From Stenopsyche tienmushanensis (Eukaryota > Arthropoda > Insecta > Trichoptera > Stenopsychidae), in NCBI GenBank assembly GCA_008973525.1, contig WACJ01000316.1, forward strand, positions 248,001 to 312,000: a stretch of DNA of 64,000 bases, written 5' to 3'. The translations under genes and the position numbers were made by a program. This document shows, one piece after another, positions 1 to 9,819 of this stretch (positions are counted from its first letter, which is position 1; every line of letters begins with the position of its first letter). The notes below the pieces were generated by a model, which was not told the DNA's origin, did not search any database, and saw only the letters and a program-made list of their open reading frames with translations.

Positions 1-810
1 ATCCGTAGCGGGAGTTCAGTTCTGTCATTGTTTCATTTTCAGCAATATTTATTTAATAGTTTTTGATGCTAAACGAACATTGGAATAAGAGTCTAATGGT
101 CATTTCCTCAAAATTTAACGCACACATCTCGCCATATTATAGTTAATTATAAGATTTAAATGGGTTGACTTCCTGTTGAAGATAGATTAAGGTCTTTAAA
201 CAGGTGTCGCAAGGTAAGGCACATACGATGTTTATATTTAATTTAGGTAGAGCGCAAATGTACACTTCCATGCTACGTACCACCACTGTCTGTGTCAAAG
301 TTGACGCTGTTTCTGAGGGTGGTGGAGTGGGCCGGGTGGTGGATGGATGGGGGTTGCTGAGCAGCAATTTCACACTGCTCGAGGCGATTTCCTGGCACCC
401 TTAAATACCAATCACAGCGATGCGCTATTAGATTACTTGTACTCCGCCGCCAGCCGCTGGCCTACAACCTGCTCACCTCCTCCAACACCAACAAATCTAT
501 CAAATTCTAGACTTCCGATACACAAAATGTACATCTTCATACGCTGTTACCTTCCCGCTATGATTTCATTTTATCCTCGAATGAAAAACATAACTTCAAT
601 CCCATCTCTCAATCAAACCCAGCATCGATCTGCGGCACTCGGAAGCACCAGACGTAACATTTTAAAGTCGAACATAGCATGCTATTGAAAAAAGCGGAGC
701 ATAACATCAATCATATAGATTAGAATAAAATCAGAGCACATTTCAATCTGTTATTCAAGCATAATGTACAACTTGATAAGAAAAAAATAGCAGCATTCTG
801 ATTTTCAATC
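1..810. other. Unannotated stretch
   Basis: I see no gene here. Short open frames exist on both strands around 143-690, but they overlap each other, resemble no family I know and look like chance frames. The 300-520 part is somewhat richer in GC than its surroundings (runs of GGTGG and CTCCGCC). Confidence 0.6.
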
Positions 811-817
811 ACTTTTT

Positions 818-945
818 GCGCATGTACCGTTGCCGGTTACGTGAGGCGAGAATTTGGAAGAGTCATCGATTAACCTTGGCTGCGGGAGGATGTCCTTCAC
901 GCAGCCAGCGAAGATAGTCTTTCTGTCATATTCCCATCCATAAAG
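818..945 (+). repeat. Copy of dispersed GC-rich repeat W, degraded
   Basis: The segment starting 'GCGCATGTACCGTTGCCGG' and continuing through 'CTGCGGGAGGATGTCC' and 'CGCAGCC' matches 53490-53670 in the same order and orientation, with substitutions and small gaps. The 53 kb copy is longer and better preserved. The repeat class is unknown. It could be part of a LINE or a SINE-like element; no diagnostic tail or box is visible. Confidence 0.55.
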
Positions 946-1861
946 TATAATTTACCGTCGATACGATTAAAATTATAAATACTTATGGAACATAGGGCGT
1001 TTTTCATGGCATAAATACTTCATAGACTAAGTAATATACATTGAGGCTTTGGAAATGGAGACAAGTTGAATTTTTCAAATCAGCATTCAAGGCTTGCAAT
1101 TCAATCGGATTTACTTGGATCTTGCACATCCAGCGCTCGTCTTGCAGCACCCTCCACACCCACATCGCACAACTTTACATTTTCAATTCACGGCTAATCT
1201 TCATCGATAATCCCGTCGCACTTCAGTGCTGGAATGAATAAAATGGAATTAATCGGTGTGGTTGTTGGCACCGTAGGGTGTAATTAATAAGTTGTCGCCA
1301 CCGGTGTAAAGGACCGAGCGATAGGACTGTAGCTAGACTAGACAGTTTATCCGATAGATCGAGGGCTTTAAGACTGTCTATGGATGCAGACGTGTGTGTC
1401 TAAGAAAGGCATTCCTCTATGTGTGTCTGCTTCTGCTCTTAGGGGGAGGGGCACGCCGATATAAATTATCTTTTATTGCGATAGTTACGTTAGCAGGTAT
1501 TCCATTAATTGTGAGACCGTGCTAATTGATGAGAGCGGGACCGAACCCGCACCCCGTCTTTATTGCATTGGTATATTTGTCGCAGCTATGTATGGGACCG
1601 GGATATGGGTGTTTATGTGATGTGATAACCCAATAAGCGTGTGGTGAGATGTGGTTAATCACGATGGCCGAAAATGCTTCATAGAACCATTGTGAGCCGT
1701 GAATTTAAACTACTCATGTCAAATAAGATATTAGCATAGTAATTTATTGCGTTAGTAAATCCTAGATAAAATATCAATGAAAAAAAAGGTTGATTTTTTG
1801 AATTATTTTTTCAATTTTTTAACGAAAATTATTAGTCCTAATACGAAGTTGTGTTGTTTAA
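946..1861. other. Unannotated stretch with a GC-richer core
   Basis: No gene is recognised. Roughly 1255-1660 is less AT-rich than its flanks and lacks long frames. 'GGGACCGAACCCGCACC' near 1536 recalls a tRNA B-box, but no paired A-box or cloverleaf surrounds it, so I do not call a tRNA. Confidence 0.55.
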
Positions 1862-2215
1862 TCTTCTTTTTAGTATTTAAAAATGAATTGGGTTTTGTTC
1901 GTTCAATATGCACTGCCATACCGTTCATCGAATTGCAATAAAACTTCGTCCACTTATTGCTAAAAATTCTGCGAGTAACATAGGCATAGTGTAATATATA
2001 AAAATTAATGTTTGTTTGTTCGTATTTAATGCGCTGCCATACCGTTCATTCGATTACGATAAAAATTTGCCAACTTGTTGTTTACTGATTTTTATATATT
2101 ATATTATGCGTATGTTACTTGCGCAATCTTTAGCAATAAGTATACGAAGTTTTATTGCAATCTAATGAACGATATTGCAGCGCATTACATACGAACAAAC
2201 ATATTTTTTTTTATA
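1862..2215 (+). mobile_element. Helitron-like family H copy, fold-back arrangement
   Basis: Unit A reads forward ('AAAATGAATTGGGTTTTG', 'CTGCCATACCGTTCAT', 'CGTCCACTTATTGCT', 'CATAGGCATAG'). It is followed by unit B ('AATGTTTGTTTGTTCG', 'GCCAACTTGTTG'). From about 2085 a second unit A follows in reverse ('GCGCAATCTTTAGCAATAAG' to 'CATACGAACAAACAT'). The copy therefore has two oppositely oriented unit A copies at its edges and neither known 3' tail. Two copies inserted head to head, or a rearranged derivative, would both explain it. Confidence 0.65.
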
Positions 2216-3675
2216 TTAGATTAATTGTAAATTCGGGTTTTGGTCTTTGATATCGACGTGAAGTATTTTTTTTTATAATAAAACCAGTCAAATTAAAAAG
2301 GTTATACGATAAGAAGTTACACTGTTGCTATAAAAATATATTTGAATCGCCATTTTTTTATTAGCAGTGTGAAAAAATATCCAAGCTAATCCCTGTTTGA
2401 TCTCAATTTTTTATAATAAGATTCCTGGAACTAATTTATTATACCAATATTTTATATATAGGAATATAGTTTGATACAAAAAAAAACCTATAATGTCATC
2501 CACCCCTAACGTAGATAGAATCACGCGTGGTAGTAATAAAATGATGAATTTCACATTATAAATCTTGAAAAAACACCCCTCGCTATTTGCGGCATTTATT
2601 AATATATATATATATATTTTAAGCATAAATACAGAACAAAAAATAACTGACGAGGGTTTGGGATAAGGTCGACATGTAAATGTGTGCATAAGTGGACCAT
2701 CAGCCATAAATTACCGCGAAAACATTTTAGGTAACGCTGCGAACAATAGAGGGACCGGCTTAGATTATGTTATAATATCAGTGCGGCTTTGGTGTGATAC
2801 ACGTGCATCCCTACAAGTACTTCTACGGCTTAGAACAACACTTATCTTACATAAAACGAGCATTTTACATCGGGAAAATCGAATTTAACAACGTGAATTA
2901 CACGACGATGAAGATGTAGGTATCACTTTGTGTTTATCATCAAAAAAATCTGCCCTCGCTGTATAAAATGGACGTTAAACGCACTTGGACCTCGCAATGA
3001 GAACTTTATTTATTTGGGATGTTTAAAATAATTCCACCCCCGCTTTTGAGACTCGCTTCAAATGCTCCGGCGACATTTATAATAATGAAATATTCACAAA
3101 TGTAATAGACTTGGCTCGATTTTAACCGCCATCCTTCGCCTTCAGGGTTAAGAGCAAAGACTGAAAAACAAAGGATGTTGGCGTAGGTCCAACCGATATC
3201 GTATGTTTTGTTTCGTTTTCAATTCTTAGTTTCAGCAGTTTCGACGGAATATAATTTTAAGAAAAGCACGGAACGGGTAATTTAAATGCCGAAATGAGGT
3301 AAAACAATTTCAAGCCATTCGCAGTGGTCCTTTGTTGCGAATATTTTTGGACAAAGTATGCTTAGACATTCGAGTATGAGACAATTTCGAAGATATACAG
3401 ACCTTCGGTCATTGTATTCAGACGAAATAACAATTTTGCTTTAAATTCTAATACGTTAGCATACATTGTGCTAAAAAATCCGTTTATATTTGAACATAAA
3501 TTTAATGACATATTTTGCTTCGAATTTCGCCAATTATATGTCGTTATTAAGGAATCAAAACTAAATTTATAATATCAAAATAAGCTTAGGATCTTTATAA
3601 AATGACTATTTAATGTAATAATTTAAAATATCGATTATTAAAACAACAAAATGCAAACATAGCGATATTCTCCAT
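2216..3675. other. AT-rich stretch without a recognised gene
   Basis: It contains an (AT)n microsatellite at about 2599-2617. The overlapping short frames around 2411-2888 on both strands look like chance. The 2940-3300 part is more balanced in composition. No motif or family is recognised. Confidence 0.55.
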
Positions 3676-3677
3676 GT

Positions 3678-3775
3678 AACACATCACTCAATAAGTTCGT
3701 AGGATATTTTCACATTTAACTTTTCTTCTTCGTTTGGAGTTGTTTTATCGCATTTTTTTCAAAATAAATTCGACG
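3678..3775 (+). repeat. Repeat M copy, possible mariner/Tc1-type end
   Basis: 'CATCACTCAATAAGTTCG' followed by 'TAGGAT' recurs exactly at 56708-56731. Both copies continue with similar T-rich sequence ('TTTTCTTCTTCGTTTGG' here). A sharp, well-conserved edge like this resembles the end of a mariner-type transposon. No opposite inverted end was found nearby, so this is an inferred fragment. Confidence 0.4.
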
Positions 3776-4520
3776 AAATTATTGATGGATTTGTTAGTAA
3801 TGGATGATAAATAAATATTTGCGTCCTCTTTGTAAAAATATGAATTATTTATATTAAATCAACAAATATTAATAATGGTTAAATCTTTAACTCTCACTAA
3901 GTTTGGTTTTCTTGTGCTGAAAAAATATATTCTTCATACTTTTTAGATAGTAAACATAGGAAGAATATTCAGAACTATTAAACAGTATTGAAAAATAATC
4001 AAATTAAGGTGCAATTCATGCCAGTTTAATGCTGCAAGGAGTAAAAATTGCTTGTAAAATTCGTGTTACATTTTAAGGACTTTGCGTGAATTCCATCGGC
4101 GCTTATCATGTAAAAATAATTTTAATAGGGCGTCATAAAAATACTCCGATGCCATTATAATAAATAATATGATAAGTTATCTAAATAGACGTATTAAAAT
4201 GCCATTATTTGGCTGTTATAGTCACAATCTAATAGGCCAGATCGATCTAGGACTTTTTATGTGTCCGCTTTACTATCGAGATTTATTCATCGCTGCTCGT
4301 ATAAATAATTACACTTGGCAATTTTTCCTCCATGAAAATGTATAATAATTCGGGTGTAATTGTAATAAAACGAGCGTAATTTATAATGGGCCGACTTGCG
4401 TATTAGCATTATGCAAATGTGCGGTTACATTTTAAAGCGCAAAAACGTATAATTAAAGCGGGTTTTTTCTTATTTTTTTAAAATAGTGTTAAATAGAGTT
4501 GAAGAGCTTTTTAATTTTCG
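3776..4520. other. AT-rich stretch
   Basis: No coding frame or repeat match is recognised. An octamer-like ATGCAAAT lies near 4411 within a more conserved-looking passage (about 4370-4450). It is a single motif and weak evidence of regulation. Confidence 0.5.
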
Positions 4521-4524
4521 CGTC

Positions 4525-4810
4525 CATTAAGACGGTCTAGGTCTCATGAATCTAGGCGCCACGGAAGCTTTTTCGGCGGTGAGCGGTTTCGGCCCATCCC
4601 CATTAACTAAGTTATATCGTGCAGAGGTCCAGGAGCTCGCTTCATCCCTTGCATGTGATAAATTAATGAGAGACCCCAGTCACCTCTGAAGGCTCCCCCG
4701 GAAGGACCCCAAAACGCTAAGCCTCCAGCCTACAGCCGAAGAGCCTTTGGATTTTACCGCCGCCGTTGGAGCCGCCCCGACCCTCGCGCGCCCCAGAAAA
4801 AAGGTTTCTC
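4525..4810. other. GC-rich ORF-less island
   Basis: This is an abrupt GC-rich block ('GAGCGGTTTCGGCCC', 'CTCCCCCGGAAGGACCCC', 'GCCGCCGTTGGAGCCGCC', 'CCCTCGCGCGCCCC') inside very AT-rich DNA. It has no long frame and no match to the repeat families in the window. Candidates are a conserved non-coding element, a promoter-proximal region or an untranslated exon. Sequence alone does not decide between them. Confidence 0.4.
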
Positions 4811-5335
4811 CCCCGCAAAGTGTGCAAATGTTGAATTTTAATTTGTTCTAAAGAATATGCCCATAAAATTTGTTCACAAATTAAAAAATTACGTATCTCA
4901 GCATTAAAATGCTAAATAATTTATTTTACGCAAAATTATCCATATAAATCATTTATGTAATGCGTATGTAAATTTAAATAAGAAAAATATTTTTTCACGC
5001 AGCCTTATGACTAACGACCTGCTTTGGTACCAAAGACCTGCCAGAAATATGAATAATGCTATTAAAATTGCATAAATTTATAAATAAATAAAATGTTTGG
5101 CAAAGTTGCTCTCAATATTTAAACGATGGCAGTCCATTCGACAAATTTCGCTTTAATAGTATGAAGCCTCTTTGCATTCATTTAATATCAATTTATTATA
5201 ATAATATATTCAATATAATAAATACAATTTTGAATAAATATTCTTTAAAAAGACAAAACAGGAAAAATAAGGGAGCTTAGTTTAGAATTTTTACCCTATC
5301 CATTTTATTCATGAAATATCGTATCCTTTGTTATA
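4811..5335. other. AT-rich stretch
   Basis: Nothing is recognised: no frame of note, no repeat match, no clear regulatory signal. Confidence 0.6.
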
Positions 5336-5341
5336 CGCAGG

Positions 5342-5623
5342 GTGTTGAGAATTATGCATTTTTCTAGATTTAATAATACTTTTGTTCGTTCATTTATGCT
5401 TTTTGCTTATCAAAATTTCCACAAAACGTACAATGTGTATTTGAAGCCATTTCGAAACTTATACAAATATGTTGATTATAAATTAGCTGAATTGAGGGAA
5501 GAAGCAAACTATTTTATGAAAAAGAAACTCGGCCCTACTAGAACAATTTTTGGACGATGGATAAGTAAATTCGCATATATGGCAAACGTATTTACTCCAG
5601 GGATTTTTTATAAATATTTTTAA
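5342..5623 (+). other. Unassigned 93-codon open frame
   Basis: This ATG-initiated frame encodes a basic, aromatic-rich peptide (motifs FRNLYKYVDYKL and KKKLGPTRTIFGRW). No domain is recognised. It has no visible splice sites and lies just upstream of a possible hAT-like remnant, so it may be part of a decayed transposon. Its codon content tracks the local AT-richness. I would not call it a host gene without transcript support. Confidence 0.2.
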
Positions 5624-5639
5624 ACTGAGAAATAAGATC

Positions 5640-5930
5640 GATGTCTTCAAAAAGAAGCTGGTTCTTTGAGATTGAGGCGTACAAGAGGTGGATTTAGAAA
5701 TGTTTCCACTTTTGCAAGAACTTATATTTTTTGCTGACTTCGACAGGAATGGTGTTTTAAATGTAATAAGTCAACACATGAAGAGATTGATACTAAAAAT
5801 GTAATCACTATTATCCCGAAGTTCCTTCTTGGAGGAAGTAATTTTATGAACTTTTATACCTTTTGATTCTCATTTGCAACATCAACCTTTAGGATTTACA
5901 GCATCGGTGATGAATCCAATTTTTGATCAT
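5640..5930 (+). pseudogene. Possible hAT-type transposase C-terminal remnant
   Basis: Frame-by-frame reading from 5635 gives KIDVFKKKLVL, then after stops EMFPLLQELIFFADF, ISQHMKRLI, and later PFDSHLQHQPLGF. The order 'basic segment, FP.L.E, HM..L, PFD' recalls the C-terminal region of ZBED5/SCAND3-like hAT transposases, where a MFP/FPTL stretch precedes a helix and a 'NPF' motif. Several stops and at least one shift interrupt it. Similarity is by eye only and could be coincidental. Confidence 0.3.
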
Positions 5931-6104
5931 ATATATTTCCCCCTATTGTCAATTTTTGTTCACTACAGGAAGATGTCACCAATAATAATGATCACTGTTC
6001 AAATATACAATTTGCTATTGGTTTAAAAATCGATAGGACATCAAATTCCACGAACATGTACTACATCATTTTTCAATTATTTTTACCAAAAAAATGATCA
6101 AAAA

Positions 6105-6233
6105 AATTTCAACTGAAACCTTTTTTTTGTGCGATTTCGAAGTTATGCGGTTTTTTTAAAGCAATTTTAAAAAATAATGACTCCCATCTTTTGTATTTCC
6201 ATGGGATAGTTTTCTTACTTGATAATATAGAAG
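6105..6233 (+). repeat. Extra family T end and shared flank
   Basis: 'TTTTTTTTGTGCGATTTCG' followed by 'AAGTTATGCGG' at about 6120-6150 duplicates the start of the adjacent family T element. The sequence then reads 'GACTCCCATCTTTTG', 'TATTTCCATGGGATAG' and 'GATAATATAGAAG' up to its edge. The same flank, in reverse, borders the 9.8 kb copy (9820-9880). Either family T inserted into copies of another repeat, or the true element is larger than its apparent ends. Confidence 0.5.
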
Positions 6234-6235
6234 TA

Positions 6236-7125
6236 CACTCAAACCGTTTTTTGTGCGAATTTTTTTTGTGCGATTTCGAAGTTATGCGGTTTTTCTTAAC
6301 GCAATTATTTTTTTTATTTTCAAAAAAGTACGTATCGATATATTTTGTTTAAATAGGAAATAAATTTGGAAAATAAATATAATTTGGAACTGTGTAAATC
6401 ATATTGCATCTGCTATCGCTGAATAACGACCACGCCCTTTATTCTGGTTTAGATTTTTGAAAAAAATTATTTCGTTTTTTTTTTGCATTTTTACAATTTT
6501 TCGACTTTTAAAAATACATTCTCCAAAAGAATTTCCAAAATTCCAACTACTTACGAAGTTATAGCTATTTTAGTGACACAGCAACTTGGCCGGTCTGATA
6601 ATGATTACTATTTTCAACACGGTTGACATCATATCTCAAGATTCAATTAACTTCAAACTGGGTACAAATCTTTTCTACATATCCCTCTATTATTCCTACC
6701 AGATCTAGATGAGATTTTATTGTTTAACTATTTAAAAAGAAAATTAAACCTGTAACAAAATAAGGCCAATAAATGACCATTTTGTATTTTTTATTTTTTT
6801 TATTTAGGGACTATAGTGACATATTTACTAATTATGAATTATATTGTTGGAAAGAGAAAATCTACATAGAATAATGATGACATTGACAATGGGTATATTA
6901 TTTCTTCCGAAGAAGAGAGTGATTTTGAGTCGTATTGAAAATCGCAACCAAATTTATCATACGGGGATGATAATTTGTAATAAAAATAATTAGTATTTCT
7001 CTAGTGGATGTCTGGCATTTGAGATGGCAGATGTCAGATATCCTTAAAATTTTACCAATGATGCAAGACGTTATGAATGTCATAGCTTTTTTTGTGCGAT
7101 TTTCGCACAAAAAAAGGTTTAAGTG
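6236..7125 (+). mobile_element. Tigger/pogo-like element (family T), about 0.9 kb
   Basis: The ends are inverted: 'CACTCAAACCGTTTTTTG' plus 'TGCGA' on the left, and 'GCACAAAAAAAGG' plus 'TTTAAGTG' on the right. Both are flanked by TA (6234-6235 and 7126-7127), the target duplication of Tc1/mariner/pogo elements. The T-rich, GCG-containing ends resemble the design of Tigger ends. Near 6872-6937 a short frame gives DDIDNGYIISSEEESDF then a stop, an acidic tail of the type seen at the C-terminus of some pogo-type transposases. No other transposase motif is readable, so this is a non-autonomous or decayed copy. Confidence 0.6.
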
Positions 7126-7127
7126 TA

Positions 7128-8560
7128 TACAGCTACAATAATAACTGCAAAATATAAAATATTTTTTCTTAAAAATGTTGCAAAAGTTGAATGTTTCAAA
7201 GATCGTAAAAGGCTAATGTAAGAAGGCTTGATCAATGATTCTTTTTTGATAATAATTAAAAAAAACGCAAGGCTATCATCATCGTGTAGTAGTAAATCTT
7301 AAGATAAGATAGGACAACTAGATTAAGGTAAGTACGACGTGGGTATGATTTACTAGTTCGTTAGCAACATGTCTTCCTTGAACGAGTAAACTAGACCGCG
7401 AGTTTACACACTCGCTTACACCGCCTTAATTTACTCGCTCCTAGGAAATGCATTGTGCAAATAGTTTCTTGTTGATATATTAATACAAAGACAATTCATT
7501 CCGCCTTAATTTAATGAATCAACGAAATGATGCACGCTCGGGAACAGATATTAAATTCATCCCGTTCCCATATGCCGTTATACGACAGGGCTTCAATGGG
7601 ATCACTCCGCCTTGACGGGATAAATGTTTTAAATTAGGGGTCCACTAAAATATTTAATCACTGAAATTCAGTTATTAATTAAGTGAGAGCGCTCTGAATG
7701 GCGTATTTATGTCGGGTAACTTTTGAGTTTATTTTTGTAATTTGTGCTAAAAGCTCGAACGGTAACCGAGTTAAGCGCTCCAGTCAAATTTCGTAAGCCC
7801 TTACAGTGATTACAGGGTGTAATATCAAAGAATGGCTCGCCCTTTAGCAGGCTGTTAACCGGAGGCTTTATTGCATTATTTTCGTCTGGTGCACCCGGTT
7901 TAGTCCGGAACCGGTCGTCTGATTTTTAGCTGTACCGGTTCCGCCCGCGTCACTCATGCTGTCCGGCCGACGTAATCACTTTAGCCCCTTTTGTTAAAGT
8001 GGATTTCAAGTTATACTGAAAACCGCGTCATTCCCGATGTCATGCTGAGTTCATCTGACATCTATATCGCATCCCAAACGACTAATTTATTTTGGAGATA
8101 TCAAGTCTACCATTGTTTCCCTACGCTTGTCGCAGTGCCATGTCGCAAGCTCAAAACCAATCTAATGGAAGTGTGACAGCTAAATAAATGAAAAGTTGTC
8201 CGAAGTGAGAGAAGAGACTTGTCTGCAAATGGAAATATGGATATAAATATCAAAATATTTTTAGTTCATATAAAAAATGCAATTTTATTATGTCCCACAT
8301 ATCCCAGATAAAACTCCATTGTTGTAAATAAAATATGGAACAATAGTAGAAAATATTCTCTATTCAACTTTATCAAAGTTAGTATTGAAAAGGTAATAGA
8401 ATTATATGCTAGATAATCCAATCTATTAATTGTCTCCCTTTTCTGTCTTTTGAGTCCTCTTTTTTGACGTCGTCCTGGAATGACGGATAACCGTGAAGGA
8501 TAGAGAGAACTGCATTCCTCTTTTTTACGGCGTAGGTATCATCATCGAGGATAATAATGT
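7128..8560. other. Unannotated stretch with a GC-richer block at 7380-8000
   Basis: No gene is recognised. The 7380-8000 block is ORF-poor, and 'CCGCCTTAATTTA' occurs twice (7421 and 7501) with a variant 'CCGCCTTGA' at 7607. GTAAAC/GTTTAC words cluster near 7386-7435. This looks more like non-coding regulatory DNA than decayed transposon. The frame at 7991-8176 is unremarkable. Confidence 0.45.
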
Positions 8561-8564
8561 GGAG

Positions 8565-8662
8565 CGTGCGAGCGCTTCTAATGACCCTCCCGGTGCGATC
8601 TCGGTTACCGAATAAGGTGACGATCGGAATGCAGCGGCGAAGGCAACGAAACGGATGCTCTT
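8565..8662 (+). repeat. Repeat G copy (GC-rich), paired with 14005-14125
   Basis: 'GCGCTTCTAATGACC', 'TCCCGGTGCGATCTC', 'CGAATAAGG' and 'GCAGCGGC' recur in the same order and orientation at 14018-14090. The class is unknown. The GC-richness suggests part of a longer element, possibly the 5' region of a LINE, because the 14 kb copy sits just upstream of R1-like sequence. Confidence 0.45.
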
Positions 8663-9134
8663 TTTTATGTTTAAATATTCATAATGCAAAATAAAGATTC
8701 GCACAAATATATATGGAACCAAAACAAGACTCCACACATATTTTTTTAATAGATTGTGGTTTTTTGTGATCAAATAAATTCGAAAAGTTTTACCAGTTCC
8801 GGTAATGTCTATCTGTTTAGTAAAATTATTTGCAAATATTGTGGCAATGGATTCGATATGCTAAATTGCTGAAATCTGCTTTCAAACTATTCCAAAAGTT
8901 TTTTAAGATGAGTGACGAATTATGTTAGTTCAAAACATAGGTCACAAGTCACTTTTTTTAGAAAGTGTATAAAAGACAAATTATTTCAGCTAAACTTGTA
9001 TTTTTCTCTGAAGTCTTTAGCTCTTCAATTTTGATATATTTCTATTAAAAATACGTAGTCTTTTTAAATATGGATGTTTTTTTTATCTCGTCTAAAAGAT
9101 ATAAAAATTATCCAACCTGTGTGATAAAGGATTT
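8663..9134. other. AT-rich stretch
   Basis: No gene or repeat is recognised. Confidence 0.6.
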
Positions 9135-9817
9135 CTGACTTACGCAGAAAAAGTGAAGATGCGTTCCATGGATTTTAAAAACCGCATAACTTTGAAACAG
9201 CTATATAAAATATATGCAAAATCGCATAAAAAAAGTTTTTCTCTTTCCAACAATATAATTCATAATCAATAAAGATGTCAATATAGTCTCTAACTCAAAT
9301 TAAAAAATATCACAAAATAGCAAATGTTTAAATTCAGTCAAGTCATTTTTTGGCCTTATTTTGTTACAGTTTTAATTTTTTTAATATAGTTAAATAGTAA
9401 ATTTTGACATAAATCTGGTAGGAATAATAGAAGATTATATAGAAAGAATTTGTAGCAAATTTTTAGTAAATAAATTAATTAAATCTTGAGATATGATGTT
9501 AAACGTGTTAAAAAAAGTAGTTTAGAGAAAAACGCGTTAAAAGATTTCATTATGGTAGGACCGGCCAAGTTGCCGCATCACTAAAATAGCTACATCTCCG
9601 TAAATAATTGGAATTTTGGAAATTTCTAAATTAAAATTGATTTACACAGTCCCAAATTATATTTTTTTTTCCAAATTTTGGTTAGTATTGATGATTTATT
9701 TTCTATTTATCTAAAACATCTCGATATGTACTTTTTATGAATTAAAAAAATTGCTTTTAAAAAAACCGCATAACTTCGAAATCGCACAAAAAAAGTCGCA
9801 CAAAAAAAAATCGAGTG
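9135..9817 (-). mobile_element. Family T (Tigger/pogo-like) copy, one end truncated
   Basis: On the minus strand this starts at 9817 with 'CACTCGATTTTTTTTTGTGC', preceded by TA (9818-9819). It then follows the 6.2 kb element through most of its length ('AAATAAGGCCA', 'CCTACCAGAT', 'CAAGATT.AATTAA', 'AATTATATTGTTGGAAAGAG'). The low-coordinate end stops within sequence shared with the 41.8 kb copy ('GATGCGTTCC') and lacks the terminal repeat. No readable transposase remains. Confidence 0.6.
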
Positions 9818-9819
9818 TA

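Noticed and set aside
1525..1560. tRNA gene suggested by a B-box-like word
   Set aside because: No A-box at the right distance and no cloverleaf could be folded by eye.
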